The notes under the pieces: model-generated | Seen by the model: only the letters and a program-made list of their open reading frames with translations | What the model was told of the DNA's origin: nothing | Database searches by the model: none | Shown here: piece after piece, positions 43,665 through 53,607 of the stretch | Numbering within the stretch: the first letter of the stretch is position 1 | Layout: every line of letters begins with the position of its first letter | Program-made: the position numbers and the translations under genes | From: Clostridia bacterium | GTDB taxonomy: Bacteria; Bacillota; Clostridia; Oscillospirales; Acutalibacteraceae | Length of the DNA: 64,000 nt | Reading direction: 5' to 3' | Assembly: GCA_017434985.1 (NCBI GenBank) | Contig: JAFSFY010000057.1 | Coordinates: 1 to 64,000 of the forward strand

Positions 43665-46600
43665 TCACACGGGTGCATTTCCTTTAATACCAAGTTTGGC
43701 CTCTACTTCGCTGGCGCGCAGTTCAAGCAACTTGGAAACGCCCTCTTCCTGCATCGTAACGCCGTACAACACGTCGGCTTCTTCCATCGTACCGCGACGG
43801 TGGGTAATGACGATAAACTGACTGCGATCGCACATACGACGCAAATATTGCGCATAGCGATCCACATTCACGTCGTCCAATGCCGCTTCGATTTCGTCCA
43901 AAACGCAGAACGGCGAGGGGGTCACTTTCAAAATGGCAAACAAGAGAGCGGTGGCGACCAATGACTTTTCACCGCCCGAAAGCGAATCCATATTGAGGAT
44001 CACCTTGCCCGGAGGTTGTACCTTCATCTCGATACCGGAATGCAAAATATCGTCGGGATCGGTGAGCACCAATTCGGCTTTACCACCATCAAACAACTCG
44101 CCGAACACCGTACCGAAATGCGTATTGATCTGATGGAAGCGTTCGATGAACATCTCACGCATTTGTACCGTAAGATCACCGATCAATTTAAGCAATTCTT
44201 CGCGCGAGACTTCGACGTCATTCACCTGAACGGACATAAATTCGTACCGTTCACTGACCTCTTTGTATTCTTCAATCGCATCCACGTTGACGCTGCCGAG
44301 CGCACGAATTTTGTTTTTCAATTCGGTCAAACGGCGCGTAGCCTCACCCATATCCTCGATGGGTTTGGCAATCTCCTCCGCTTGATGTCGCGTCAATTCA
44401 TATTCTTCGTACAAACGACGCAAAATATCGTCGGTTTCTTTCTGCGCGGCGGCATATTTTTCTTCCAACCGCACCACGTCACGACCGCATTGCTCACGCT
44501 CGTCGCCCTTTTCACGGCTTTGTTGACGAAGTTGCGTTTGGCGCGCCTCCCCTTGCATACGTTGTTCGGCAAGAGTGTCCACCGCCGTAACGGTAGCTTG
44601 TGCCTTTTCACGCAATTGCGCGGCTTGTTCGGTCAGAAGGAGCGCTTGCGCTTCCAATTCTTCGTTTTTGGCGAGCAATTCGTCGACACGCTGCGCCAGC
44701 AACGTTTTGGCCGTCGCTTGATCGGCCTTGCGCAATTGAATCTCCGTGATCGCCGCTTCTTCTGCTTCGATCTCTTTTTGTAACGCCATCACAGCCAGCT
44801 TCAAATCGGCAATTTTCTCCGCCAACGCTTCTCGTTCCTCGGAGAGCTTTTGACGACCGCCGTCCAAGGCGGTCAATTCGTCTTCGGCTGCCTGTCGTTT
44901 CTCGTTCATAGCCGTCGTTTCCGAAGAAGAGGTCTCCATCACGTGACGGCATTCTGCCGCGCGGTTTTCCAAATCAGCGGCTTCCGCCTTCAACGCGGCG
45001 ATTGCTTCTTCGTTGGTGGACAGCACTTCGTCAAGGCGATGCAATTCGCCTTCCACGCGAATCTTATCTTCCTGTGCGGTTGCCAACTCGCCCTGCGTAC
45101 CGGAAAGTTCGGCTTGCACGGCAGACACTTCTTCGCGAATGGCTTTAAACTGCTCTTGTGCCGCTTCGGCTTTAGCCGTTAACGTTTCTTTTTCGGCAGT
45201 CAAACGCTCAATTTCACTGCGACGCGACAACAAGCCCGCACCCTTCACGTGCGAACCACCCGTCAAAGAACCGCCGGCATTCACCACTTGACCGTCCAAC
45301 GTAACCACGCGGAAACGGTAGTCGTATTTACGCGCAATGGCCACCGCGTAATCCAAATCCTCAGCAACCGCAATACGACCGAGCAAACTGTACGCGATCT
45401 GCCGATATTCCTCATCGTATTGCACGAGCGAAGCGGCAATACCGACGAAACCGTCCTCGTTTTCGAGACCTTTTTCGTTGAGCAGATTACCGCGAATGGA
45501 GCGGATCGGCAGGAACGTGGCACGACCGCCTTTGGTGTTTTTAAGGAACGCGATACCGCGTTTGGCATCCTCTTCACGGTCACACACAATGTTTTGCGCC
45601 GCCGCACCAAGCGCGGTTTCCACCGCCAAGGCATAGGTGCCTTCTGCTTGAATCAGGCGCGAAACCGGACCGCGAATACCGCGAAGTTCTCCACGTTCCG
45701 CTTGTTTCATCACCGCTTTTACGCTTTGAGCGAAACCTTCCATACTGCGTTCCATCTCTTCGAGCATACGGATGCGGCGTTCTTTTTCTTCCACATCCAA
45801 ACGCAAACGGTCGGCTTCTTCTTTGGCAGTATCCAATTTCAAACTGCGCGAATTGTAGCGCAACTCATAGCCTTTCAGGGCATTTTGCAGTTCCACCACG
45901 TACTCGGACAAGCGCTCGTAATCCTCTTCACACGCCGCCTTTTCCTCGCGCGTTCCCTCACTTTGTTGCAAACGAAGAGACAGCGCCGCGTTTACCTGCG
46001 ACAAACGCATGGTAATTTCAGAAAGCGACGATTCCGCCGTGACCGTCTTGACACGAATGTCGGACAATGCCGCCACACATTCCGCGACACGACGAGACAG
46101 TTCTTCAATTTTGCCCGAAAACTCATCGCTGCTGCGAAGCAACTTTTCCCACTCATCCGAAAGAGACAAACGCTGTTGTTCCGCCCCTGCAATCTCGGTT
46201 TGCTTGGCAGTAATCACCGCGCGGCGCGCTTCAACTTCTTCATCCAAACGGAGATTGCCGAGATCCGATTGCTCCATTTCGCCGCGAATACGGGCAATAT
46301 CTTCCAAGTGGTGCGCGATGTCGTTTCGAAACAAACTTGCGTTACCGTCACAACGCACCGCTTCCTCTTCCAAAGTGCCTTTTTCAATACGCAAACGATC
46401 CATTTCGACCGCCAATTCGCGGCCCGTTTGCGCCAAGGTTTCGATTTCTTCTTCAATGGCTTCAATTGCTGTTCCGGCGGCGTCGTATTGCGTGCGGGAC
46501 AACTCCAATTTTCCGTCCAACTCACGCAAGGTCACGCGGGAATTGTCCAGCGTTTTCAACCACACGCCAATCTCCAATTCCTTCTTTTCGCCGGCCAATT

Positions 46601-47249
46601 CCAAGAATTTTTTGGCTTTTTCCGATTGCGTTTTTAACGGCCCGATGCGCTCTTCCAATTCTTGCAAAATATCCCGCAAACGAAGAAGATTTTCTTCCGC
46701 CGATTTCAAACGGCGCTCCGCCTCGTTTTTGCGATACCGATATTTCGCAATACCGGCAGCCTCTTCAAAAATCTCGCGACGTTCCTCCGATTTCGAGGAA
46801 ACAATGTCCGTAATACGTCCTTGACCGATGATGGAATACCCGTCACGACCGAGACCGGTGTCCATAAACAAGAGTTGCACGTCGCGTAACCGCACCGTCG
46901 CATTATTAAGCAAATATTCGCTTTCGCCCGACCGATAATATCGCCGAGTCACTTTCACCGTATCCGAATCAAAATCCAGCAAACGGTTGGTATTGTCAAT
47001 AATCAACGATACCTCGGCAAAGCCGACGCCCTTACGGCGAGACGTACCGCTGAAAATCACGTCTTCCATTTTCGAGCCGCGCAACGACTTGGAGGATTGC
47101 TCACCGAGCACCCACCGAATCGCGTCACTGATATTGGATTTGCCGCTTCCGTTGGGACCGACAACCGCCGTGATCCCGCTGCCAAACGACAGCACCGTTT
47201 TATCGGGGAACGATTTAAACCCCTGAATTTCCAACGATTTCAGTATCAT
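43665..47249 (-). CDS. smc: Chromosome segregation protein SMC
   Basis: 1194 residues with the full SMC layout: Walker A GPNGSGKSNISDAIRWVLGEQ at the N-terminus, a first coiled coil (about 165-500), the hinge (about 510-660) with GGRATFLPI-type strands, a second coiled coil to about 1030, and a C-terminal head with LSGGEKSLVATALLFA signature and FCVLDEIEAALDDVN Walker B. It compacts and separates chromosomes with ScpAB, which are not in the window. ATG overlaps the radical SAM stop by 4 bases. Confidence 0.97.
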   Translation of the reverse strand: MILKSLEIQGFKSFPDKTVLSFGSGITAVVGPNGSGKSNISDAIRWVLGEQSSKSLRGSKMEDVIFSGTSRRKGVGFAEVSLIIDNTNRLLDFDSDTVKVTRRYYRSGESEYLLNNATVRLRDVQLLFMDTGLGRDGYSIIGQGRITDIVSSKSEERREIFEEAAGIAKYRYRKNEAERRLKSAEENLLRLRDILQELEERIGPLKTQSEKAKKFLELAGEKKELEIGVWLKTLDNSRVTLRELDGKLELSRTQYDAAGTAIEAIEEEIETLAQTGRELAVEMDRLRIEKGTLEEEAVRCDGNASLFRNDIAHHLEDIARIRGEMEQSDLGNLRLDEEVEARRAVITAKQTEIAGAEQQRLSLSDEWEKLLRSSDEFSGKIEELSRRVAECVAALSDIRVKTVTAESSLSEITMRLSQVNAALSLRLQQSEGTREEKAACEEDYERLSEYVVELQNALKGYELRYNSRSLKLDTAKEEADRLRLDVEEKERRIRMLEEMERSMEGFAQSVKAVMKQAERGELRGIRGPVSRLIQAEGTYALAVETALGAAAQNIVCDREEDAKRGIAFLKNTKGGRATFLPIRSIRGNLLNEKGLENEDGFVGIAASLVQYDEEYRQIAYSLLGRIAVAEDLDYAVAIARKYDYRFRVVTLDGQVVNAGGSLTGGSHVKGAGLLSRRSEIERLTAEKETLTAKAEAAQEQFKAIREEVSAVQAELSGTQGELATAQEDKIRVEGELHRLDEVLSTNEEAIAALKAEAADLENRAAECRHVMETSSSETTAMNEKRQAAEDELTALDGGRQKLSEEREALAEKIADLKLAVMALQKEIEAEEAAITEIQLRKADQATAKTLLAQRVDELLAKNEELEAQALLLTEQAAQLREKAQATVTAVDTLAEQRMQGEARQTQLRQQSREKGDEREQCGRDVVRLEEKYAAAQKETDDILRRLYEEYELTRHQAEEIAKPIEDMGEATRRLTELKNKIRALGSVNVDAIEEYKEVSERYEFMSVQVNDVEVSREELLKLIGDLTVQMREMFIERFHQINTHFGTVFGELFDGGKAELVLTDPDDILHSGIEMKVQPPGKVILNMDSLSGGEKSLVATALLFAILKVTPSPFCVLDEIEAALDDVNVDRYAQYLRRMCDRSQFIVITHRRGTMEEADVLYGVTMQEEGVSKLLELRASEVEAKLGIKGNAPV

Positions 47250-48268
47250 TCGATCACTTCCACTCTTAAATCCTTTTCGTTCAAATCGGGATCGGCTTTT
47301 ATGACAGCGACGTATCCCTCTGCTCGTAATTTATCAACATTTTCGCGTTTTTGACCAATCGCTTTTGACAACTGTGACGGGGAAACTCCTATACGAACCA
47401 TTCCCCTTTGTCGCTCCCGCAATACTGCACGGATACGTTGCAGCCAAAGCAAGCTTTCGCAACGTTCCCGAAATGCGGGATGAAACGGGCCCGCCAAACA
47501 ATGGCCTTGCATATCCGTTTCATTGTGCAGTCCCAGCCGAATGACGGGGATGTGCCGTTCTTCTTCGAAAAAAGACAGCAAACGGCTACACAATTCAACG
47601 GCTTCTTCCACGGTTTGCGGCTGATACTCGCCGCGCCGATACCACCGGGCAAGCGGCGTATTTTCAATGACCAGCGTCGGATAGATACGCACACAATCGG
47701 GTTGAAGATCCGCCAATTGTCGCGCCGTATTTATCGCACCGTCGTCGCTGTCACCCGGCAATCCTGTCATCATCTGTAAACCCAACGAAAACCCGTGCAC
47801 TTTTATCAACTTTGCTGCCGCTTGGACATCTTTCGCCGTATGACCGCGACCGTTTTGGAGTAATACGCGATCGTCCATACTTTGCGCGCCAAGTTCAATG
47901 GTGGTTACCCCATAATCCCGCAGCAATAAAAGAATATCCTCATTAATAGCATCGGGACGAGTCGAAAGGCGAATCCCGCCAAAAGACCCGTTTTCAACAT
48001 AGGGATAGGCCGCTTTCAACAAGTCAACCATCGTTTCCTGCGCGATTGCCGTAAAACTGCCGCCGAAAAAAGCAATTTCAGACTCCTCTGCACAAGTACG
48101 CCTCGTTTTCAACGCATTTTCACAAGCCGTTATCACGTCCTGCACTGTCGGCATCGACTGCGTGCCGGCAATATGGCGTTGATTGCAAAAACTGCATTGA
48201 TGCGGACAACCGGCATGCGGCACGAACAACGCCACGTTACTGTGTCGTTTTTTCGGTTCAGTCATCAT
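47246..48268 (-). CDS. Radical SAM protein (Elp3-like), upstream of smc
   Basis: The cluster motif is CPHQCSFCNQ (C-x3-C-x2-C) near residue 21, followed by the FFGGSFTAI glycine-rich strand near 70, IRLSTRPDAI near 100, IELGAQSMDD near 125 and MMTGLPGDSDDG near 165. This is the Elp3-like radical SAM fold, but the acetyltransferase domain is missing. A protein of this kind between rnc and smc is common in Clostridia; its substrate is unknown, though RNA modification is plausible. Start may be 48268 or the next codon. Confidence 0.88.
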   Translation of the reverse strand: MMTEPKKRHSNVALFVPHAGCPHQCSFCNQRHIAGTQSMPTVQDVITACENALKTRRTCAEESEIAFFGGSFTAIAQETMVDLLKAAYPYVENGSFGGIRLSTRPDAINEDILLLLRDYGVTTIELGAQSMDDRVLLQNGRGHTAKDVQAAAKLIKVHGFSLGLQMMTGLPGDSDDGAINTARQLADLQPDCVRIYPTLVIENTPLARWYRRGEYQPQTVEEAVELCSRLLSFFEEERHIPVIRLGLHNETDMQGHCLAGPFHPAFRERCESLLWLQRIRAVLRERQRGMVRIGVSPSQLSKAIGQKRENVDKLRAEGYVAVIKADPDLNEKDLRVEVIE

Positions 48269-48938
48269 AACCCATCAATTTCAGGGCTTCTCTGGCCGCT
48301 TGTTGTTCTGCTTCCTTTTTACTGCGACCTCGACCCGTACCGATCACGTTGGAGTTGAGATGCACTTCCATAACGAATTGCTTGTTGTGATCGGGACCCG
48401 ACTCGCCTTTCAATTCATACTCCAGATGTTCACCGGGATTTTGCTGAACGATCTCTTGCAAAGCCGTTTTGTAATCTTTAAATTTCACTTTGCGCTGTTG
48501 AGAACGTTCTTGTTCCAAAAAGGGCAATAAAAACCGTTCCACCGGCTCCAAACCACCATCCAAATAAATCGCCGCAATCAACGCTTCGAAAGCATCCGCC
48601 AAAATGGACGGGCGCGAAGCACCACCTGTCAAGCGTTCGCCTTTACCGAGCAGTAAGTATTGCCCGAGGTTCAACTGCAACGCATACGAATGCAGCGCCT
48701 TTTCGCAAACCAGCGAAGCACGGAGTTTGGTAAGTTCTCCTTCTTGGCCATTTTCATGGCTGAACAAGTACCGTGCCGTAATAAAGCCCAGCACCGAATC
48801 GCCCAAAAACTCCAACCGTTCGTTGCTTTTCAAATGGCGGTTACCCTCATTGGCATACGAAGAATGAGTCAGAGCGTTCTCCAGCAACTCCCTATTTTGA
48901 AAAACATATCCGATTTTCTCCATGATTTCCGTTACCAT
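48258..48938 (-). CDS. rnc: Ribonuclease III
   Basis: The catalytic domain has the signature NERLEFLGDSVLGFI near residue 40, with a second acidic pair in ADAFEALIAAIYLDGG near 110, and a C-terminal double-stranded RNA-binding domain (DYKTALQEIVQQN ... KKEAEQQAAREALKLM). 226 residues. It trims rRNA precursors. The last 11 bases overlap the radical SAM gene. GGAG lies 13 bases above the first ATG; an ATG five codons later is possible. Confidence 0.96.
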   Translation of the reverse strand: MVTEIMEKIGYVFQNRELLENALTHSSYANEGNRHLKSNERLEFLGDSVLGFITARYLFSHENGQEGELTKLRASLVCEKALHSYALQLNLGQYLLLGKGERLTGGASRPSILADAFEALIAAIYLDGGLEPVERFLLPFLEQERSQQRKVKFKDYKTALQEIVQQNPGEHLEYELKGESGPDHNKQFVMEVHLNSNVIGTGRGRSKKEAEQQAAREALKLMGYDD

Positions 48939-48959
48939 ATCGCGAAACCCACTCTCCTC

Positions 48960-49184
48960 TCACAAACGATCTTCCACATACCCGACCATATCTTCCAACG
49001 TTTCAAACGATTGCAAACAATCGGCCGGAATTTCTATGCCGTAAAGATCCTGTAAACAAACCACAATTTCATAGGTATCATCGGCAGATAAGTTCAGTTC
49101 ATCGAACGTAGCTGCCAACGTCACGTCTTCTTCATCACAACCAAAGCGGTCGGGCAGAAGACTTTTTAAATATCGTAAAACCAT
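48960..49184 (-). CDS. Acyl carrier protein-like protein without the usual attachment serine
   Basis: 74 residues of ACP fold: hydrophobic helix 1, FDELN, then DDTYEIVVCLQDLYGIEIP, which lines up with the DTVELVMALEEEFGIEIP helix of ACP, and a closing acidic helix. In normal ACP the DTVE helix is preceded by DSL, whose Ser carries phosphopantetheine. Here the three residues are SAD, so the serine position is Ala. It might still be modified on the Ser one residue upstream, but the DSL motif is gone. It lies between plsX and rnc, where acpP is often found. Confidence 0.82.
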   Translation of the reverse strand: MVLRYLKSLLPDRFGCDEEDVTLAATFDELNLSADDTYEIVVCLQDLYGIEIPADCLQSFETLEDMVGYVEDRL

Positions 49185-49186
49185 TC

Positions 49187-50182
49187 TTATGCTTCCTTTT
49201 GTACCGAAGCGGTAATTTTCCCTACCACGTCGGCATTAACCGTTTCCATCGCCACACGGATCGCGTTTTTAAGGGCATACGCCTTGGAATTGCCGTGAGC
49301 TTTGATCACCGGCGCGGTCACACCGAGAAGCGGTGCTCCGCCGTATTCCGCCGTGGATAACTTTTTCTTCAATCCGCCAAAACGGGATTTCATCGTCAAG
49401 GCACCAAGTTTGGTAATAAGCGAGGCGTAGAGAATTCCTTTCAGAAACCCCATCAACATATCCACGGTACCTTCCATGCTTTTCAGCAAGACGTTTCCCG
49501 AGAAGCCGTCAGCCACGATCACGTCGGCAATACCGCCGGGAACGTCACGCGCTTCCACGTTGCCGATGAAATTGAGGTCGCTGTCTTTGAGCAAAGCGTA
49601 GGTCTCGTGTTGCAATTCGCCACCTTTGTGTTCTTCGGTGCCGACGTTCAACAAACCGACCGTTGCCGCGCGACCGTGATTCATCACCTCGGTCATATAG
49701 ATGCTGCCCATCTGTGCAAATTGAAACAACATTTCGGGACGGCAATCCACGTTGGCACCCGAGTCGAGCAACATCATCGGTTTCTTAGCCGTGGGGATCA
49801 CCGCCGCCAAAGCGGGACGGGAAACGCCTTTAATGCGTTTGAGCAAAAACGTGGCACCCATAATCAAGGCACCGGTGCTACCCGCCGAAACAAACGCATC
49901 CCCGCCACCTTCTGCCAACAAGCGAAGCCCCTTGGCCATCGAGCAGTCTTTATGTTCACGCAAAATGGATTTTGGAATATCGTTCATCGAAATCACATCG
50001 GGAGCATCCACGATCTCGACACCGTCAAAGGAAAACGCATTTTCCTCAAACAAACGGCGAATCTCGCCTTCATTACCGCAAAGCACCAATTCACAACCGT
50101 ATTCGTTTCGTGCATCCATTGCACCTTTTACAATTTCAGCAGGGGCGTTGTCGCCACCGTAGGCATCCACGATGATTTTCAT
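49187..50182 (-). CDS. plsX: Phosphate acyltransferase PlsX
   Basis: PlsX turns acyl-ACP into acyl phosphate for phospholipid synthesis. DAYGGDNAPAEIVKGAMDA at the N-terminus, SAGSTGALIMGATFLLKR near 100, and VEARDVPGGIADVIVADGFSGNVLLKS near 210 are family landmarks. 331 residues. It has AAAGGA before the ATG and precedes the ACP-like gene by 2 bases. Confidence 0.96.
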   Translation of the reverse strand: MKIIVDAYGGDNAPAEIVKGAMDARNEYGCELVLCGNEGEIRRLFEENAFSFDGVEIVDAPDVISMNDIPKSILREHKDCSMAKGLRLLAEGGGDAFVSAGSTGALIMGATFLLKRIKGVSRPALAAVIPTAKKPMMLLDSGANVDCRPEMLFQFAQMGSIYMTEVMNHGRAATVGLLNVGTEEHKGGELQHETYALLKDSDLNFIGNVEARDVPGGIADVIVADGFSGNVLLKSMEGTVDMLMGFLKGILYASLITKLGALTMKSRFGGLKKKLSTAEYGGAPLLGVTAPVIKAHGNSKAYALKNAIRVAMETVNADVVGKITASVQKEA

Positions 50183-50187
50183 TTGCG

Positions 50188-51495
50188 TTACAGTCCTTTC
50201 GCCTTAAAATAGTCCATGGAGCGCTGCGCCAATGCGGCATATCGCTGTCGCTTATCTCGAATATGCTCATCAAGCGGCGGCAAAATGCCGAAATTGGCAC
50301 CCATCGGTTGAAAATCGTCAACCGTTTCATCCACCACGTGGTGAAGCAAGGCACCAATCATCGTCTCGCGCGGCAGAATAAGCGCATCCTCTTCTAACAA
50401 GGCGTTAGCCGCATTGATGCCCGCCATCAGACCGCTTGCCGCCGATTCCATATACCCTTCCACGCCGGTCATTTGTCCGGCAAAAAACAGATGGGGCGCC
50501 GATTTGAGACGCATATCGGCGGTGAGAAGCCGCGGCGAATCCAAAAACGTGTTGCGATGCATCACACCATAGCGGACAAATTCTGCCTCTTTTAAAGCAG
50601 GAATCATCGAAAAAACACGTTTTTGTTCGCTAAATTTCAAGTTTGTTTGAAAACCGACCAGATTGTAGAGTGAACCCTCGGCATTTTCAGCGCGGAGTTG
50701 CAACACCGCCCACGGACGATGCCCCGTACGCGGGTCACGAAGACCAACAGGTTTCATCGGGCCAAACCGAATGGAATCGGTCCCTCGCTTTGCCAAAATC
50801 TCGATCGGCATACAGCCCTCGTACACTTTTGGCTTGTCAAACCCGTGCAACAGAGCCGTTTCGGCCTCCACCAACGCTTGATGAAAAGCCTCATACTCTT
50901 CCTTGTTCATCGGGCAGTTGATGTAATCGCCTTCTCCGCTTTCTTCACGATCATAGCGCGAAGCGCGGAATGCCGCCGACATATCCACACTGGCCGCCGT
51001 GACGATCGGCGCAGCCGCATCGTAAAAATGAAGCCCTTCACCACAGTGGTTGGCAATATCGGTTGCAAGTGCATCCGAGGTCAGCGGACCACTGGCAACC
51101 ACCGTCATTCCCTCGGTGGGAAGTTGCGTCACTTCACGGTGTTCGATCGTGATAAGCGGATGCGACGTGATCTTCTCGGTTACCAACATGGCAAACCGAT
51201 CGCGATCTACCGCCAACGCGCCGCCTGCGGGAACGGCGCACTGACGCGCCGCCCACACACAAACCGAACCGAGCTTTGCCATTTCTTCTTTCAACAGACC
51301 GGCGGCACTGTCGATTCGCGCCGCTTTGAGCGAATTGGAACAAACCAATTCCGCCAACTGCGGGTGGTGATGTGCCGGTGTGTATTTATGCGGTTTCATT
51401 TCCACAAGCGTTACGGCAACACCTTTATTCGCTGCCGCCCACGCCGCTTCACAACCGGCAAGACCACCGCCGATAACCGTGAGTCGTTTATTCAT
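50188..51495 (-). CDS. trmFO: Methylenetetrahydrofolate-tRNA-(uracil-5-)-methyltransferase
   Basis: TrmFO makes T54 in tRNA using folate and FAD. GGGLAGCEAAWAAANKG at the N-terminus is the FAD loop; VEMKPHKYTPAHH, CSNSLKAARIDSAAGLLKEEM and a C-terminal GQMTGVEGYMESAASGLMAGINAA segment are typical. About 435 residues. The ATG at 51495 follows AAAGGAAAG and overlaps topA by 8 bases. Confidence 0.96.
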   Translation of the reverse strand: MNKRLTVIGGGLAGCEAAWAAANKGVAVTLVEMKPHKYTPAHHHPQLAELVCSNSLKAARIDSAAGLLKEEMAKLGSVCVWAARQCAVPAGGALAVDRDRFAMLVTEKITSHPLITIEHREVTQLPTEGMTVVASGPLTSDALATDIANHCGEGLHFYDAAAPIVTAASVDMSAAFRASRYDREESGEGDYINCPMNKEEYEAFHQALVEAETALLHGFDKPKVYEGCMPIEILAKRGTDSIRFGPMKPVGLRDPRTGHRPWAVLQLRAENAEGSLYNLVGFQTNLKFSEQKRVFSMIPALKEAEFVRYGVMHRNTFLDSPRLLTADMRLKSAPHLFFAGQMTGVEGYMESAASGLMAGINAANALLEEDALILPRETMIGALLHHVVDETVDDFQPMGANFGILPPLDEHIRDKRQRYAALAQRSMDYFKAKGL

Positions 51496-53587
51496 CTTTC
51501 TTTCCTTTGACAGCGGCTTTTTCAAAACCGCAATTCTCTGTCAAACACACCAATTTGTTTCCTGTACGGCTATTTTTCTTAAAGAGGGTTTTGCCGCATT
51601 GAGGACACTGCTCTTTGGAGGGTTCGTTCCACGTGGCAAAATCGCACTTCGGATAGTTCTCACATCCGAAAAATTTGCGATTGCGCTTGGATTTACGCGC
51701 CACGATATTGCCGCCGCATTTGGGGCAAACGCCGGCCGTGGTATCAACCAACTGTTTGGTGTTTTTGCAGGTGGGATAGCCGGGACAAGCCAAGAACTTG
51801 CCGTAGCGACCGCTTTTAATCACCATACGGCGCCCGCATTTGTCACAAATCACGTCGGTTTCTTCCTCAGGCACTTGAATCCGTTCTCCCGAAAGCGTTT
51901 CTTCCGCTTTGCTCAAGGTCTGCGAAAAACCGTCGTAAAACTCGCGAATGATCGCGATCCAATCTTGTTCACCCGACTCCACACTATCCAACTGCCGTTC
52001 CATCGTTGCGGTGAATTCCGTATCCACTATTTCGGGGAACTGCGCTTTCATCAAACTGGTGGTAACTTCCCCGAGCGCCGTCGGCTTCAACAACTTGCCG
52101 TCGCGCTCAATGTATTCACGATTCAAAATGGTCGTAATGGTAGGCGCATAGGTTGACGGACGACCGATACCGTTTTCTTCCAACGCTTTGATAAGCGTTG
52201 CCTCGGTGTAACGTGCAGGCGGTTGGGTGAAGTGTTGACTGCCTTGCAGATCACGCAACGTCAAACAATCGCCCTCATTCAGCGGAGGAAGCGTCGCATC
52301 CCCCTCCCCTTCTTCGTCCTTTCCTTCCGTATACAGGACCGTATAACCGTCAAAACGAACGGTATGGCCCGATACTTTAAAAACGTATTCACCCGCTTTA
52401 ATAACCACTTGACAGGTATCGTGGACCGCATTCGCCATCAAACTGGCAATAAAGCGTTCCCAAATCAGTTTGTAGAGGCGATATTGATCCGAAGTCAAAA
52501 AGGCTTTTACTTTGTCAGGCGACAACGACGGGTCGGACGGACGGATCGCTTCATGGGCATCCTGAGCGCTGCCTTTTGACTTGTAATAACGCGGTTTTTC
52601 GGGCAGGTATTGTTCGCCGAACTCGGCGCGAATGTAGGCATTACCGTCACGACGGGCATCTTCCGAAATGCGCAACGAATCGGTACGCATATAGGTGATC
52701 AAACCCATCGCGCCCATTCCGCCAAGTTCCACACCTTCATACAGCTCTTGCGCCGCTTTCATCGTGCGACGAGAAGAGAACCCGAGTTTGCGGCTGGCTT
52801 CTTGTTGCATCGTTGAGGTAATAAACGGGGGCGCGGGAGAAACCTTGCGCACACCGCGCTTGACGGTATCTACCGCAAAGGTGAGCGGACGAATAGCCGC
52901 CAAAATCGTGTCGGCTTGTTCTTTATTTTTGATCTTCAACTTTCCTTTGGCGTTACCGTACAACCGTGCCGAAAACGGCATACCGTTTTTATCGGTTGCC
53001 AACAGGGCATCGATGTTCCAATATTCTTCGCTGACAAACGCACGGATCTCTTCTTCACGGTCAACCACAATGCTGACCGCCGCCGATTGAACGCGGCCGG
53101 CTGAAAGACCTTTGCGTACTTTTTTCCACAAAAAGGGGCTCAAGCGATAACCAACGATACGATCCAACACGCGACGCGCTTGTTGCGCGTTAACAAGATC
53201 CATATCCACCTTTCGCGGTTGTGCCATCCCTTGCGTCACACCGGTCTTGGTGATTTCATTAAAGGTGACACGATTGCAGGATTGCAGATCGGTTTTCAAC
53301 AACTGCGCCAAATGCCACGAAATGGCCTCCCCTTCACGGTCCGGGTCGGTTGCCAAAATGACGTCGTCGCTCTCGGCGGCCATCACTTTCAGTTGGCGAA
53401 TCAGCGCCGATTTCCCCGCAATATCCACGTATTTCGGCGTAAAATCGTGTTCAATATCCACACCGAGCAGTGTTTTGGGCAGATCGCGAATGTGACCCAT
53501 TGAGGCCACGACCTGATATCCGTCCCCCAAATATTTTTGTATCGTCTTTGCTTTGGCCGGTGATTCCACAATAACCAGCTTCGACAT
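51488..53587 (-). CDS. topA: DNA topoisomerase I with three zinc-ribbon modules
   Basis: Type IA topoisomerase of about 699 residues. TOPRIM domain at the N-terminus (LVIVESPAKAKTIQKYLG, DPDREGEAISWHL), the active-site Tyr in GLITYMRTDSLRIS near 300, and three C-terminal Cys4 ribbons: CDKCGRR...CPGYPTC, CPKCGGN...CENYPKC and CPQCGKT...CLTENC. The ATG at 53587 is preceded by a G-rich site; the frame continues 20 codons upstream towards dprA but without family sequence. Confidence 0.96.
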   Translation of the reverse strand: MSKLVIVESPAKAKTIQKYLGDGYQVVASMGHIRDLPKTLLGVDIEHDFTPKYVDIAGKSALIRQLKVMAAESDDVILATDPDREGEAISWHLAQLLKTDLQSCNRVTFNEITKTGVTQGMAQPRKVDMDLVNAQQARRVLDRIVGYRLSPFLWKKVRKGLSAGRVQSAAVSIVVDREEEIRAFVSEEYWNIDALLATDKNGMPFSARLYGNAKGKLKIKNKEQADTILAAIRPLTFAVDTVKRGVRKVSPAPPFITSTMQQEASRKLGFSSRRTMKAAQELYEGVELGGMGAMGLITYMRTDSLRISEDARRDGNAYIRAEFGEQYLPEKPRYYKSKGSAQDAHEAIRPSDPSLSPDKVKAFLTSDQYRLYKLIWERFIASLMANAVHDTCQVVIKAGEYVFKVSGHTVRFDGYTVLYTEGKDEEGEGDATLPPLNEGDCLTLRDLQGSQHFTQPPARYTEATLIKALEENGIGRPSTYAPTITTILNREYIERDGKLLKPTALGEVTTSLMKAQFPEIVDTEFTATMERQLDSVESGEQDWIAIIREFYDGFSQTLSKAEETLSGERIQVPEEETDVICDKCGRRMVIKSGRYGKFLACPGYPTCKNTKQLVDTTAGVCPKCGGNIVARKSKRNRKFFGCENYPKCDFATWNEPSKEQCPQCGKTLFKKNSRTGNKLVCLTENCGFEKAAVKGKKDE

Positions 53588-53607
53588 TCTCTTCACCCAA
53601 TTCTCTC

